64,000 nt of DNA from Agrostemma githago (Eukaryota > Streptophyta > Magnoliopsida > Caryophyllales > Caryophyllaceae). This document shows, one piece after another, positions 1 through 14,082 of the stretch; position 1 is the first letter of the stretch, and every line of letters begins with the position of its first letter. The translations under genes were made by a program, and so were the position numbers. The stretch is taken from contig OY288243.1 in the NCBI GenBank assembly GCA_958450325.1, positions 39,592,878 through 39,656,877 of the forward strand, in the 5' to 3' direction. The notes beneath the pieces were generated by a model. It saw nothing but the letters and a program-made list of their open reading frames with translations, was not told the origin of the DNA and ran no database searches.

Positions 1-9
1 TGATACAAA

Positions 10-3000
10 TGTTATCCCCTAGAAAATATAACGCAATACAGTGGCGGAAACACTGTAGAGTCGGGATTAAAACACACTGTAACGATGTCTTAGTAAACAT
101 TAAAATGGTAAAGTCAAACAATAGGCCTTAAATAAAATGGCCAAAATTTAAAACAATCCACAAAAGGGGGTTTGAACAATCCATAGGACATAATTATAAA
201 AATAAATAAGCAGGATCCACACTGCTCGCTAGCCCACACCCGGAACATGCATACCTGTCATGTTAAAAACATAACAGCCACAATCAGTGAGGAGCAACGT
301 CAACGTTCTCCCAGCCGTATAACAAATTTTAAAACAGTAATTACTAATATAGGAAAAATAGTAAAGACGAAAAACAGTAAAACATTATAATGAAAATAAG
401 TTTTCAGTGAAAATCTTCACGTATCGAAACAATATAATAAAAATGAGTTTTCCGGAGAAAACATAAAACACTTGCCAACCTGCAAATCAAAATTATATCA
501 ATAATAATAAAAATATTCAAAATGGCGTTATGGATAGGATTAATGTAGAATCTAGACTTTCACTAGGACAATACTAAACTAGCTTCGAGAACTTAGTCAA
601 AACAAATCAGACTTCGGTCTCTAACTTGGCAACTCAACTATAACAGGACTGCGTGCAACGAGGTCCTGGCTTAAGTAATGTACACCCCTCCTGGACACCA
701 ACCGTAATCCAGTTCAACCCGACGGCGACTTACACGATGCGATATCTAAGTTTAAGGTCAAAATATACACACTCCTGAATACAAACCATGCTCAGTTCAA
801 CGACCAATGTGTCTCAACATAGACACACCAGCTTTATAGTTGATGGCAAAACGTACATCCCAGACTATATTACTCTAAACTCACATTTATCCTTATTCCA
901 TAACTCCAAAACAATCCATTATCGATATTTAAAAGATGTATTCAACATAAACAATAAGAGAACAAAATGAAAAGAAATCACTTTCCAAAGGAGGAAACTT
1001 TCTATTTTAGGAAACTTTTATTTTTAGAAACTTATTAAAAATAGCATCATATCAAAATAGCAAAATACTAGTTTATACTAATAACACATTTTTAGTAAAC
1101 GATATAGATTTATAAAACTAGTACTTTCGGCCTTAACGATATTAATTCTCAAAACGAGAACATTTGAGTTAATGAAATTATTGAAACGTCATACAAGTGT
1201 TTATAAAATGATTTAGAAATGTTTTAAACATTTTAAATACTACTAATTAGGGTGTTTCCAAAATTTACAAAACTAAAATTCCCTAATTATTATTAGTTTC
1301 GACAATACGATTGTAAATAGGATTTTACGGCAAATGTCAAATTAAATCTTTTAACGTCTTTTATTTAATTAAACCATTGGATATATTTAGAATATGTCAA
1401 GGGATGATATAACTCTTAAAGTTTCAGATTTAAATACTTTCAAAATTGCTGAAAAACTAATTCTTTTAGGTAAGACGAAGCATTTTAACGATAAATCACA
1501 ATTTGTCCGAAAATAATCACTTATTAATTAAAGACTTTAATAAATAGTACAAAAATTATGTAAAATGGTTAAAATATATTTATGGACATTCTGTCCAGAA
1601 AAGAAAATTTTCCAGAATCCTAAAGCTCGGTTTTTAAAGTGTTTTCTCGTTAATCGTCCAATCTCGACAATAACGATTAACAAAAATAGTAATTACAAAA
1701 CGATTTAAGTATTAATTTCCAAAAATTATTATTAAACCTAAAAATCATGATTTTCCAGAATCTACCATTTTTCCAGATTTCCAAAAATTTCAGATTTAAT
1801 AAATCCCGTCAAAACCGTCTTTAAAACCCGTTTTCACAATTAACGATTCCACTAATAAAACTTATCGTTCCGAACATTTATTAAGGCACTAAAAATGATA
1901 AAGTTAAATTTTAATATGAAATCATCAGAATCACATTTTTTTTTTCCAGATTTAATCATAGGACCAGAAATCGAGAATTTAAACAACAAACACGGTTTTA
2001 ACGATAAACGATGATTTAAAGTGATTAATTATATCATCCACTTAACAATTTCGAAAAATTATGAAAAAGTTCAGAAAATTCTATTTCATCAGAAAGTTTC
2101 ACCACGTCAAAATTCAGATTAAAATAAAATGTTTAGGTACTAGAACTAAAAATCGGTTTTTTATCGTTTTTGTCCGTAAACGGTAATAATTCAATAATCG
2201 ATAACTAAAATATCAAAAAAATACTAAATTATTAGAAATCATCAAAAAAAAAACATTTTTCCAGAATATAAACATATATTACATGTTTAAGCCGAATATT
2301 ACGATTTTACAAATTAATATGACGATTAAATCGTTAATCTCCTAAAAGTGATAAAAATACCGAAACATGCAAATTTTCAACTTAAAATTTTTTTCCAGAT
2401 TTTATGACATACATATATTGCCAATATAAAACATAAAAATATATACATGCAAATACTCAGTTAAAATCATGAAATACCGAGTAACATCGACGTTACCTCT
2501 ACTCCAAGTCTGAATCGATTATATATTCGTCGGCCTCGGGATCGTCCACAAATCCTACCAAACACGAAAATCATGGCAGAAAAATACCATGAGAAAACTA
2601 ATGAAAATCAAGGTAAATAATGATCGAAAACGACGTCGATTATTACCTTAACGAAGGGAATGGAAAGAGGATTATTATGACGATAAAAATGATGCGATTG
2701 TGACTCGAAATGGAGTAAAAATCTGCCTAAGAGAGTGGAGGGAGTACTCGGCCAAAATAAGAAAAGAGAAGGTGATGAATATTTTTTTTATGAAAAGAAT
2801 GAATGAAGGGAGTATGGATGGTTTTAGCATAAATGGTAGTAAATTGGTGATGAAAACAAGGTGCTTATTCCTTTAAGGTGGCCGGCCAACAAGAAGGAAG
2901 AGGAGCATGAAGAGTCTTGACAATAATGCAAGGAATAAATGGAAGAAAAATAATCATACGTTTACGGTTTAACGTGATAAAATGAAATGTATTAAAAATA

Positions 3001-3505
3001 CGTAGTAAAATTTGTGACCAGAAGCTTAGTCGGTCCAAAATGTGAGGAAATGGCCTCAAATAATTTATAAGTTGATAAAAAGTATAATCATAAAATAGTT
3101 AAAGGCATTTCAAGGTAATTCAGGTAAACCTCGCGTAAGAAAATAATTATTCGCGAAACTTCGTATTAAAATCATAAATGGCTACTCTTTAGTAAACAAA
3201 AATATTTCTTAGTTGAAAATATTATACAAATGTATTTAAACATTCTTAGGAAGAAGAATAACTTAAATCCGAGCTTAAAAATGTCAATTCGAAGAGAAAT
3301 AGAATTCCTCGCGGAAAACAAATTAGTTTACGAAGAAAATCAAATAAATAGATTTGAAAGAATTAAAATCTTTAAAATTAAAAATAAAAATCATTAAACT
3401 CAACAATGAAAATAGAGCTTAGTAAAAAGATGAAATGCAAGGCCGAAATATGACAGAGTCATAACGGTAATGACAAAAACGCTAGGAAAAATAGCGGGTG
3501 TTACA
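10..3505 (-). mobile_element. LTR of a chromovirus-like Ty3/gypsy retrotransposon, 3.5 kb
   Basis: Read on the minus strand this block begins TGTAACACCCGC at 3505 and ends GGGGATAACA at 10, the TG...CA ends of an LTR. Bases 1-9, just outside it, read tttgtatca on the minus strand. This resembles the start of a primer-binding site for initiator Met-tRNA (consensus TGGTATCA) with one base lost. That makes it a 5' LTR whose internal region lies left of the window. The TGTAACACCC start with a Met-tRNA PBS fits Tekay/Del-type chromoviruses, but no coding part is visible to confirm this. Frames inside it (for example 2865-3059) carry no recognised domain. The candidate TSD on the visible side is tatta (3506-3510), and its partner is outside the window. 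The LTR interrupts the LTR of NA1. Confidence 0.7.
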
Positions 3506-3550
3506 TATTAGGAGGGGTTATAATTAATTGATTGTTTGTTAATCTCATGA

Positions 3551-4094
3551 ACTATCACTTGTTTATCATCTTAAATCTGATTGGTTGTTTTGATGCATAA
3601 TTCAATTGATTAGCATAGCAAATTAGAGCTTTTCACCGACCGGGTTAATAACTAATCAGGCCACGATAATTTGGGTAGACTGACTTAATGATAGCAACCG
3701 CATGTTAAGTTTAGATCTAAAGGTTGTATTGTACCGATCCGACGTGCACCTTAGGTAGTTCGATTAATGATTAGTTAGTTAATTCCTTGACTCCGACTAA
3801 TATTCATAGTGAACCTATACGATCCTAGACCCTTACCTTACTATCGCTTGTTTATCATCTGAAATCTGATTGATAGTTGGATGCATAATTCAATTGATTA
3901 GCATAGCAAATTAGAGCTTTTCACCGACCGGGTTAAGAACTAATTTGGCCACGATAATTCGGGTAGACTGACTTAATGCTAGCGACCGCAGGTTAAGTTT
4001 AGATCTAAAGGTTGTATTGTACCGACCGGACTTGCACCTTAGCTAGTTCGATTAATGATGAGTTAGTTAATTCCCTGACCCCGACTAATATTCA
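3551..4094. repeat. Tandem duplication, two 290-bp units, in the NA1 LTR
   Basis: The block beginning ctatcacttgtttatcatc at 3551 recurs as ctatcgcttgtttatcatc at 3841. The copies stay similar throughout (for example attagagcttttcaccgacc in both). The second unit is cut at 4094 by the copia solo LTR and resumes at 8229, where agtgaacctacgatcctag matches the end of unit one (about 3811). The duplication therefore predates the copia insertion. Confidence 0.85.
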
Positions 4095-4713
4095 TGTTAG
4101 GAAATAAGTGTCTAGCAATTGTTCTTTTGGACCTTGAATTGATTTGTTGCTGATATCTTTCCTAAAGTTGATCTTCTTGTTTTGGTAACATAAGATTGTT
4201 TGGTTGTAGGAAAGATTAGTCCTAGTTTTCTAATTAGTTTAGGTAACTAGTTTAGGTGGAATAATACTATATAAAGACCTGACTAGCTTCTAGGTTAATT
4301 AGGACAGAGAGATGATTTGAGAGCACAATTGTAGACACCCGCATTTTGCCTGCTAGTGTCTATAGAAGTTCCCGACAAAACACCCGATGATGATCGGACG
4401 TAAACATGACTTAATACGCTCGAATACGGACTCAGAATCAATAGTATCCGACGTGGGCATTTAGCGGAATGCAAATCTCTCAAAACCGACCTCAAATCCA
4501 GGCCCAGTGGGCCGTTTCCAATAAAATGAGACTAATTTTGGTCAAAACCGTCACTGGAAATAAATCCCGTCTTTTAGCGACCGGGTCAAAACCCGGTCAA
4601 AGACGAAACCGTCTCACAAAATCAGCCAAGTTCATTCTCGAAAACTGGCGCACAAAATCAGAATTCAAAAAGCAAATCAAATCCACAAGAATCAACTTCT
4701 TCCTAAAATGACT

Positions 4714-4749
4714 CGATTCACTTGATTCACTTGATCAAGTCTATAAATA
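4714..4749 (+). promoter_or_regulatory. TATA box of Tat-like LTR copy 1 with degenerate palindromes upstream
   Basis: The TATA box ctataaatac begins at 4741. The bases just before it contain actcgattc, cacttgattcac and the palindrome cttgatcaag. They look like decayed versions of the actcgatcgagt palindromes found upstream of the TATA box in copy 2 (33538-33650). Confidence 0.6.
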
Positions 4750-5125
4750 CTCCCCCTAACCCCTTTGCATTTTCAGTTTTGAAGGGCCTTGGCAACCCTC
4801 ATTTACTCTACATTTTCTACCCTAATCTACCTAAACACTCTACACTACAACCCCAAGCAAAACCATACAAAAAAACCGAGCCATTTGCCCTCGAAAAACC
4901 GGCGGCATACATACACACACATACATATTCAAAATCCCGAGATCAAAACCCGTCAAAGACACACACCATAACTCACCCTACATATCTCGACACTCCCGCG
5001 CTCCCGTCGCTATTACGAGATCGTTTCCGAGGCCATTAAGCATGTAGGTTGAGGGTGTAATTCAAATCCCGACATCTCTTTCTCCTTTCTCTTTTCCTTT
5101 TGATTATGTGTATATATATATATAT

Positions 5126-5960
<835 letters not shown>

Positions 5961-6593
5961 TAACCGCTAACACTAACATTTTAATTTCGTGTACACTAAC
6001 ACTGTAATCTAACACTTTTATTTATCGCAATCTAACACTTTTTTTTATTTATTGTATCTAACACCTAACATTTAATTTTATCGTTTACTAATTTTTTCCT
6101 TTCGTCGTTAACATATTAATACCGTGTATGTATATATTTATATAATATTAAAATTCGGATATTAACACGTTTGACTACGATGATCATCCAAAGTCCGTTT
6201 AATCCCTTTACGAGTCACGACGGAGGTGGCACCCTTTCGAGGAGCGCCGCCCCAATGTACTCAAGGGCATAACGCGATCGTGATTGCTCATAGTTGAACG
6301 CGTAAGACTCCATTTCTAAGATTAGTACGAGATCCGTTGAGGCGAAAACCGACATCACATAATCCTTTAGGATTAGTATCGATGTCGTGACACGAAGGAC
6401 TATAATTTCGTCACTAATAAAAATTTTCAATCACATAATAGCATATTTCATAAAATCCCTATAATGGTCTCATAATCGTATAATACACGTTTATGACATC
6501 GAGAACCGAGTTGAATTTAAATAATGCAATATTTTTATATAACTCGGTCAATTATCGAATTCAAACAAATAAAGGACACACGGCCAGACCCCC

Positions 6594-6642
6594 ATGCGAG
6601 TCGCGCGCCGGTCAGGCGACTCGCGGGGAGGCCTGTTCGGCC
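6594..6642. repeat. GC-rich near-palindrome block in Tat-like LTR copy 1
   Basis: Two opposed motifs, gcgagtcgc and gcgactcgc, flank gcgccggtcag and are followed by gaggcctgttcgg. The block is strikingly GC-rich against the AT-rich surroundings and resembles blocks in other LTRs of this window. Confidence 0.8.
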
Positions 6643-8463
6643 GAGTCCTCTTTCTCGTTTTCTCGCCTTTCTATCCTCTTCGATTCTCACATCAATAGGC
6701 GACTTTCGCGGCATATTTCCATATTTTGAGGCTCGTCTTTTTTTGCGACTTTTAGTCAACGCGTGTAAAGACCATCACGTGAACCCATTTTTCTTAAACT
6801 CATGCACATCACGACACTTAAAACGACTTTGATCGACGGTCTCGCACTATTAATTTTGTGTCGACGACTCTTTAGTCGTATCCTACACATAATTAATTTA
6901 GACTCTATTCCTCGATGTGATAAGTCGGGACAAGGCATCGGGATTCGGGATCGGGCTAGCACCACGTCTAGGTTCCATATCTCCGTCCTTCGCTTAATAC
7001 GCAATATAATGCGTAATTAATCGAAGTTCGTCCATTTGCACAACTTACGGTCTAGTTTATATATACGGGTCCGTTTCTAGTTAACATTCGCTGCTTATAA
7101 TTCAATTATTCTATTTTATTGCTCGTTGTATTGTGAATTCCGGGTTGTATTCCGCCCGTGTAATTTGTAATTTATTTACGAGTTTTCTATTATTTGATGT
7201 TTGCCATTTATTTATTTAAATGAACATCGCATGCTAAATCACTTTGACGTGAATCAAGATGCATTAAATGACGTAGTTAATCAACAACTCGCATGCTTAG
7301 CCCGAAAATGCTGTTTGCATATCATTTATTCGTTTTACTAGCGCGCGCACACGAACACGAACGATGTCTTAGTAGAGGCTGCCATGTGCGGGCGGGGTTG
7401 GGTGTCCTTAGTGGGCTTCCCAACACGTACCCTCACCCCTTACTCAGAACCTTGGTTTCCGGATGCCCGAAACCATTGGCGCACGAGAGTCATTCTATAT
7501 ACGAAAGCCGGTTTAAACGGTATCGGTATTGCAATGCAAAGGGACGAGCCCAATAAACTCTGAAATCGAAGTGGGCCGTACTTGGTGTATAGCCCATGAC
7601 GATATAGAGTGGGTTCGTATGGTTCCGAATAACCACAAAATTCGGTGGCGACTCCATTTTGACTTATATTTCGAACCCGAGAACAATCTCACCACGAGAT
7701 TCATTCGCCTACCCAAACCCGCGCGTGGCCTCGTCGGGGTGGACCTACGTCATGTCCACAACAATATAGAGAGCTGATTTGTGAGGGTTTTCTTGAGGGA
7801 AAAACTCAGTTTGTTCCGAGTCCCTATTATTTGGTGGTTCTATTGATCTCGTCTTCATTGGAGACCGTTGGAGTTTGTTCGGATCTTGGTTGGCCGCAAG
7901 ATCGTTTGTCCTTCGTCTCGTCGGTGAGTTCGTCGCAGGTCGACTCAGTCTGGGTAGTCTCTTTCCAGTTTGAGATTACTATCTAGTTGGTAGAATTGGT
8001 AGTACTTTTGGCTTTAGCTGTGGGCTATTAAGCACGTGTATTACGGTCTACCGTTGTACTATTATCTCCACAATAGTGAATTTGGTCTCCTTGTCGGTGT
8101 GGACGTAGCCAGTGATTTTACTGGTGAACCACGTAAATCTGTGTGTCAGTTTATTATTGTTTGCTATTTGTTTTGTTCTTCTCACATAATTAACAAACCG
8201 TAGGTAACGGGACGCCTCCGTTAAAACAATTCATAGTGAACCTACGATCCTAGACCTTTACCTTATTATTTATTTGTCTTAGTTATTTAGCTTATAGTTA
8301 CAAAACCCAAGAAAAACTGTGACCTATAATCTAGAATCTAATTCTTAGGATAAATAATTGAATTCTCATCTCCTTGTGGTTCGACCCCTGACTTCACTAT
8401 CTACATTAATTAGTGACCTTAGGGTACTTTTGATTAGAGATACGACTTTCCCCTACCAAGTTT

Positions 8464-8480
8464 TGGCACCGTTGCCGGGG
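8464..8480 (+). other. Primer-binding site of NA1 (Athila/Tat type)
   Basis: TGGCACCGTTGCCGGGG differs at one base from the NA2 site (21094-21110) and the NA3 site (57651-57667, minus strand). This class of PBS is typical of Athila/Tat elements. It fixes the LTR end at 8458 and the plus orientation of NA1. Confidence 0.85.
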
Positions 8481-8626
8481 AGACGGTGTTATTTAATTGT
8501 TTGTCTTTCTTTTTAGGTTCTAGATTATTTTGTACAATTTTTTTTATTTTGTGTGTGTATATATATATATATATTTTTAATTTTTCTTCACCATTATGAC
8601 CAATTTTTACTTCCCATAATTCAAGC

Positions 8627-8935
8627 ATGAGTCGCTATATAATTAATGGGATAGACTTGAGTCTTTCATTATTCAAACTGGCTTTAATGTTAATATACGG
8701 GATATGTGTCATATGATATATAATGGTGTCGATGATGAGTCATGGACTAGAATTGAGGAAAATTGCGGAGGGATGTTTAATTATATCCCTTACAAGGACC
8801 AGTTGGAAATCCTTAAATATTTAGGCCGAAATAGTGCTGAATTAGAGTTTAAACGGAATAATGACAAGGTGGAAATCAAGGCTTTGTTTCTACAATTCAT
8901 GCAAGCTCGACAAAAGCAAGATACCCAAATAGGCT
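8627..8935 (+). pseudogene. NA1 gag remnant, N-terminal half deleted
   Basis: An ATG at 8627 is followed after six codons by a stop. From about 8649 another frame reads WDRLESF...MIYNGVDDESWTRIEENCGGMF...EILKYL and stops at 8935. This matches the part of a Retrotrans_gag domain that in NA2 begins WDRFKGLLRACP, with the usual FYNGL-like step and glycine-rich segment. The N-terminal half of the domain, present in NA2 upstream of WDRF, is absent, so a deletion joined the start codon region to the middle of gag. In an intact element gag would form the particle core. There is no zinc knuckle. Confidence 0.65.
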
Positions 8936-9017
8936 AGTTGCTAGCTCATTATGAAATCTCGGACAATCAAGTTGCCCAATTAGTAAACCAAAACAACAAA
9001 GTCAACCGGGTACGCCT

Positions 9018-9968
9018 ATGGAAGTAGGGAAGAACCTCCAGGTAATTGATTCATGCCCATCTCTTTTGAACATAATTGATGATGAATATTATGATGGGTA
9101 CAATTTTCAATCTATCCAAGATCCTCAAACCCCCGTGAATGATTGTGAGCTGGAATGTGTAATTTTTTTTGGAGGAAAACGTGTGTTTGGATGCTCTGAA
9201 TGATACTCTTTTAATTGAGGATAACATAAAGGATTTTGATTTGTGTGAGTTTGAGAGAGTGTCATTTGATGTCAATTATGAGATTTTGGAGACAAAATTG
9301 AACAAAAGAGAGGATCTTGAGATTGAGCGGAAAAATCAAACCGAAGAGGGGATTACACTTTTTGATGATTCCTTGGGTGAAGAAAGTGTGAATAAATGGG
9401 ATAACGACGATGATTTCTTTGAGAAACCCATTCTAAAGAAATTTGAGTTTTTCTCGTATATCAAGGATGACTCACTTTCACCCATTGATTTTCTCGATCT
9501 GATTTCTCTTGCCCCTTCATTTGAGCTTATGATTTGTGAGGAGAATTGCGATAATTTTTTCACGGAGATCGGTTTGATTTTAGACATGTCGATTTTGGAT
9601 AAAATTCCTGTAGGATGTGAGGCAAGATTATTGTTGCTTTGAGTGGTCTTAAGAGTTCTAACTCTTCGCTTATGCAATCTATACCCGATGATAAGCCGTG
9701 GTCCGAATTTGAGATATTTGGTGTCTACGTCTTGCCTTACAAGCCGCCTAATGACATTCTTACTCTTCTTATGAACTATGACCACCATCATGAGGATTGG
9801 CCTAGTTCGTCAGATAGGCTAAGACGATCATTGACTTTGTCTCTGTTTGTCTTCTTTATATCTTGGTGCTACTTATACTTTTGTGTAGCACATGTGCAAA
9901 TGTTTGATCTACTCCTGATAGCCTTAAGCTGTTTTGATCATGGTCTTTTGTGGAGAACTGATCTATGA
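9018..9968 (+). pseudogene. NA1 acidic ORF with hydrophobic C-terminus (novel family, frameshifted)
   Basis: Three adjoining open stretches (9018-9203, 9169-9642, 9639-9968) together match one region of NA2. The shared path runs PQTPVND...CELEC, EENVCLD, LCEFERVSFDVNYE (NA2: LCELEGISFEVDYK), REDLEIERK (RETLEVERK), a Glu/Asp-rich stretch, KFEFFS and LSPIDFLDLISL, then a short patch before DRLRRS and a hydrophobic C-terminal segment (LFVFFISWCYLYF onward). The frame changes at a run of T near 9163-9170 and again near 9639, so this copy is broken. I recognise no known domain. Its position after gag and its membrane-like end recall the env-like ORFs of Athila elements, but there is no pol between them and homology to those ORFs is not shown. 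Confidence 0.6.
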
Positions 9969-11650
9969 GACGAACCCCCACTTTGCAGCTGGTTTGGTGA
10001 ACTATTTTGTGTATACGGTAGTTTCCTTCCATTTTTATTTTAATTATTATTATTTTTTTTATTCAATTTCTTAGATTTTTGTCTTCCCCTAGGTTACGTT
10101 GTCCTTAGGATTGACTGTGGATTTCCTGCTTTTATCTGCTGTACAGTCACATTGAAGACACTGTGAGATTTAGGTTTAGAGGAGAGTTTGTGTGCTTTTG
10201 TGTGTTTCATTTTACGTCGTGTGTTTTACTGCTATAAAAAAATATAGAAATCCAAAAAAATGAAAAAAATCAGAAATATCCAAAAAATATTTTGATTTTG
10301 TGTGTTTTTGTGTGCTGTGTCTGATGTGAAGCATGCAAAACGGCGATGATGATAATGCTCTTAACATGATTTCTCCTCCTTTTCAGCTTAATTTATGCCT
10401 GAAAATACGTTTTGCCTTGTGATTTGATTAAATTGATATGATATGCCTATTTGAACTTTTAATTGCCAAATGAGTAAGCTTGACCATTTGTCAGCAAGCC
10501 ACAAAATTATGAGGATTTAGAGCTTCCTAAGCCAGTAACGTTCATAATTAGTCTCATTATTATTTAGGAATTAAGTGGTTTTCTCCTTGTGGAATGTGTA
10601 ACATCAATTTGCATAATATGACGTCCGTCTCTTGATCTCGAATACGTCTTTGGTTTGAGGAGGAAGTACATGAAGAAAGACATTTTTGTTTTTGATGAGC
10701 TCCACGTAGCCAAAATGATCCATTTTTACTACCTTGTAGATTTAGGTCGTTTTCCTTTGTTTAGCCTATTTCAGCAGTTATAAGCCTTTTTTCATTCCTT
10801 ATATTAATCAGCTACAACCCAGAATAACCTACCCTACCGGAACTGTCGCAGTGAATTTTATTGGAATTACTTCACTATTTAGTCATGTTTTGAGATTTCT
10901 GCATCCTTTAGACTTAGTGTGTAATACTGTCGTTGCGACTTTGTACTCGCCTTCCCCCTATTTAAAATTGAAAAAGTAGAAGCATGAAAGAAAAGAATGA
11001 AGAAAAGAAAAGAAAAGGAAAGGAAAAAAAAAGTGAAATATATGCTTCTTGTAATATTTCGGGGAATGGTCGAAAAGATTGAAATTAGAGATCAAATGTG
11101 AGGATGAAGAAAATTCCTTCTTACACGTAATTTTGAGTTTATATTTCAAGTTTGTGGTTCGACGTTATTTGTCGGGATTTTTTATTTGATTTGTTTTTAT
11201 TCTGTAGCTGCGACTAAGCCTGGTTTTAGTTTCACATTTCCATACGTGCTTAGGCACAATCCATTTTCTTCCCTTACCCATTTAGCCACCTTTTGTAAGT
11301 CCTTGGCGTGTACTATGGTCTTGATTGGTGTACCATGTATTTGATTGAGGAGATTGATTTCATATTCGATTGAATGCATGTTTCATAAGTCGAGTGAGTG
11401 TTCTTATTTCTTCTCGTCTTCATATATTCATCCGTTCTTATGAGTGTCGAGCGACAACCGCAAGGAAGTCCGACATCACTGGTCTCTCAAGATTGAAAGT
11501 TTGGTAGTCAACTGTTCAAGGATGACACGATTATTGGTTTGGTTGTATTTTTTGGCATTGTGTGTTTTCTAGCAGACTTGAGTTGATTTTTAGGAGAGTG
11601 ATTGCAAGTTGGCTTTGAGTCGTGCCTCTCAGGCTCTCATCACTTGTCCT
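9969..11650 (+). other. NA1 3' noncoding region
   Basis: This is AT-rich DNA between the acidic ORF and the G1 insertion. It has A-rich patches (10239-10292) and an A/G-rich stretch (10970-11035). Unlike NA2, I see no polypurine tract or LTR start here. The 60-codon minus-strand frame at 11197-11379 has no recognisable domain, and I do not call it a gene. Confidence 0.5.
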
Positions 11651-13783
11651 TGTAACACTCCGTTATTTTCCGAGTCAATTATAAAGCTTGAACTTTCTAC
11701 TTTTATTTAAATCGGGTTTTTAAGTTGGAAAAACATTTTTAATGCCATTCTAAAATTAAAGTATTTTGGGTCGTCTTATAATAAATCGGTTTTAATTTTC
11801 TTAAAGTGGAACGTTATTTATAAACCGACTTCGTATCGGATTCGAGTTTCAGTCAAACACAATAAGGAAAATAAAAAAGAAAATCCCCAATTATATAAAA
11901 CCTACGTATCCCTCAAACCCCATCCCAAAATCTTCAATTCCCTTGTTTCCTTCCTCTTGCCTGCCGTCTACTTCTTCCTTCTCTCTGAGATTTCGGCTAT
12001 CGATCGTCGTTACGTTTTCACATCCTTTTCATCAAATAATTGTAAGCTTCTTAACCAATTATCCTTCTTGTTTTGATAATTAGCATATCAATTGAATAGT
12101 ATGTCTAAATATTTTTAACTTCGACCTGTTTCTATCGGTTGTTTCCTAATTAAGCTCTTTTCTCAACGCAAATTATCGGTCATGGAGTTTAAATTTAAGC
12201 ACCTGTATTGTCGATCTTTAGTTGATTGTCGATTTTCAAACACTATCGTCTTTTGGTCATTTTACTCCAAATTTAAGGCCGTCTAGGCAAGTCAATGTTG
12301 TGGGTTGTAACGAGGTTGGTTAGGACTATTTATACGCTTGAGGTCGACCAAGGGTGTTAGAATTTACGATATTGGAGTGGTCTCAGGTGGTCGTACGCAT
12401 ATGAATTTTTGGTGAGTTTTCATGATGATAGATGTCTAGAAGATAATTAGTGGAGTTGTCTAGAAGATGGCTAGATGATGATGATGATAAATAATTAGAA
12501 GATAATGATGATGATGTTTATAGCTTTGCACGTATGTATGTTGGATGTTTTGGTTCCATGTATTGTGCCTAAGGCGAGTAGTTCCGCGAGGGTTAATTCA
12601 TAATTAAGAATATTGTCAGGCATTCGAGGGATTTTCAATTTAATTAGAGTAGATTAGGACGATAACTTTGTGAATCGGTTAGACTCGAATATTGAACCAA
12701 TTTAAATTATTTGTAACCTGTGAGTTCGAGGAGAAGGAATTTTTGGATTAATTTTAGCTCGGATTGACCGTCTTGAGAGGTAAGGATGTCTTGACCTTTT
12801 CACCTTTAAGTAAAGAGCATGTTCCATTTAAATTATATTGTTGAAACGGTTTTAATTATAATTATTTTGTCAACGATGAATTTTTATGATACTCTTGTGA
12901 TATTTTGGATATTGGAATTTGGTGACACAAGTCACATATTGGTATTATTTTGGTACAATTTTTGGTGGTTATAACAGACTCCGGGAGCTCTGTTGGTCTA
13001 TGAGGTTAAGGTGCGTCTGAGACGTCCCTGGGATTTCATCCCGAAACTGAACTCCTGGCCCGAGTTGTGTCAAGTGGGGTTTTCTGGCCCCCACTTGCTA
13101 AGTAGTTAGAGTTTCTCCTTTGGCAGTCTCATCCTACTGACTGCCCAAATGTGAGTGGTGCGCATTATAATAAGTCTAGCTAAGCATAGGTGGTACCTTT
13201 AGATTGATCGTGCAAAAGGGTAGGACCTTGGCACACAGGTGGTGACAATATAGTTTGGTTGGTTTTGGTTTTGACTACTATTTTTACAGTATTGTGCTTT
13301 GGTATCGAGACGGAGGTTTTTAACTCTAATTTCAGTTTACTGTAAATTATAATTATTGTTTACGTTTTCAATATAATATATTTTACTCAGCTTTGCTGAC
13401 GTCCATTTGTTTTGGGTCGTTCCCCCACTGGAACCTGTACCTATTTGTGTTTTGGGTACAGTTGATAGGTACACTTTATATGCTGCATGGTTGCTTTTTG
13501 TTCGGGATGCTGAGCGAGGAAGGATTTTATCATTTAACATTTACTTCCGAACAATTTATATTTATGTTAAATTTTGGGTTGAAGTTGTTTTAAACCGTTT
13601 TGGATTTTGTGGGACTTAAGTCTTCCGTTGCAACGTTTTCTTTTAATTAGCTATCGGATTTTTATAATTCTTATACTATTCTTTTGCCTTGCATTTGGCC
13701 TTGTGAGCTAAGTGCGGAGTAACGACTTTAAGTTTTCCGATTTTATTCTTTTATTTTGGTCGCGAAAATTTGGGGTTGTTACA
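11651..13783 (+). repeat. G1 5' LTR, 2.1 kb
   Basis: It starts TGTAACACTCCG and ends GGGGTTGTTACA, directly before a Met-tRNA PBS. Related copies are 33054-37635 (G1 3' LTR), 37636-42239 and 62117-64000 (G2), and the fragment 14964-15274. A (GAT)n-rich patch lies near 12475-12515. Confidence 0.9.
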
Positions 13784-13785
13784 GT

Positions 13786-13797
13786 TGGTATCAGAGG
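13786..13797 (+). other. G1 primer-binding site, initiator Met-tRNA
   Basis: TGGTATCAGAGG follows the LTR end by two bases and matches the common plant tRNA-iMet PBS (TGGTATCAGAGC) at 11 of 12 positions. G2 has the full match on the minus strand. Confidence 0.9.
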
Positions 13798-13859
13798 AAT
13801 CGGTTTTTCTAAAATGGTTTCCAAAATTTGAAATGGTTTAAAAAAAAATACTACTTTTA

Positions 13860-14082
13860 TAAAAAAAAAAAAACCTTCTTTTAAAACCGAGAGTGTTGAG
13901 TGGATTGCATACGCATGAATTATCTCATTTATATTTATAATTGTTATGGTTTAGTACTGTTATTATTCTTATCTAATTGAATTGTGATAGAGAAGAATGC
14001 TACTTACATTAATATTTGTGATTGGTGATTGAACCTTCTTATGCTTGGACTTAATAGAATATTGTTTATATCTATAGTAACA
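13860..14082 (+). other. G1 leader between PBS and gag
   Basis: AT-rich untranslated leader starting with an A run (13861-13873). In G2 the same leader (59346-62102) received a 2.4-kb DNA transposon at its TA-rich middle. Confidence 0.6.

Noticed and set aside
2865..3059. 64-codon minus-strand frame
   Set aside because: It lies inside an LTR, has no known domain and is short enough to occur by chance.
4469..5039. Frames of 80 and 105 codons near the (ATT)n array
   Set aside because: They lie in the Tat-like LTR. The sister copy at 33270-34700 does not keep either frame.
11197..11379. 60-codon minus-strand frame in the NA1 3' region
   Set aside because: It looks protein-like in composition but has no recognised domain, no counterpart in NA2 and no promoter context.
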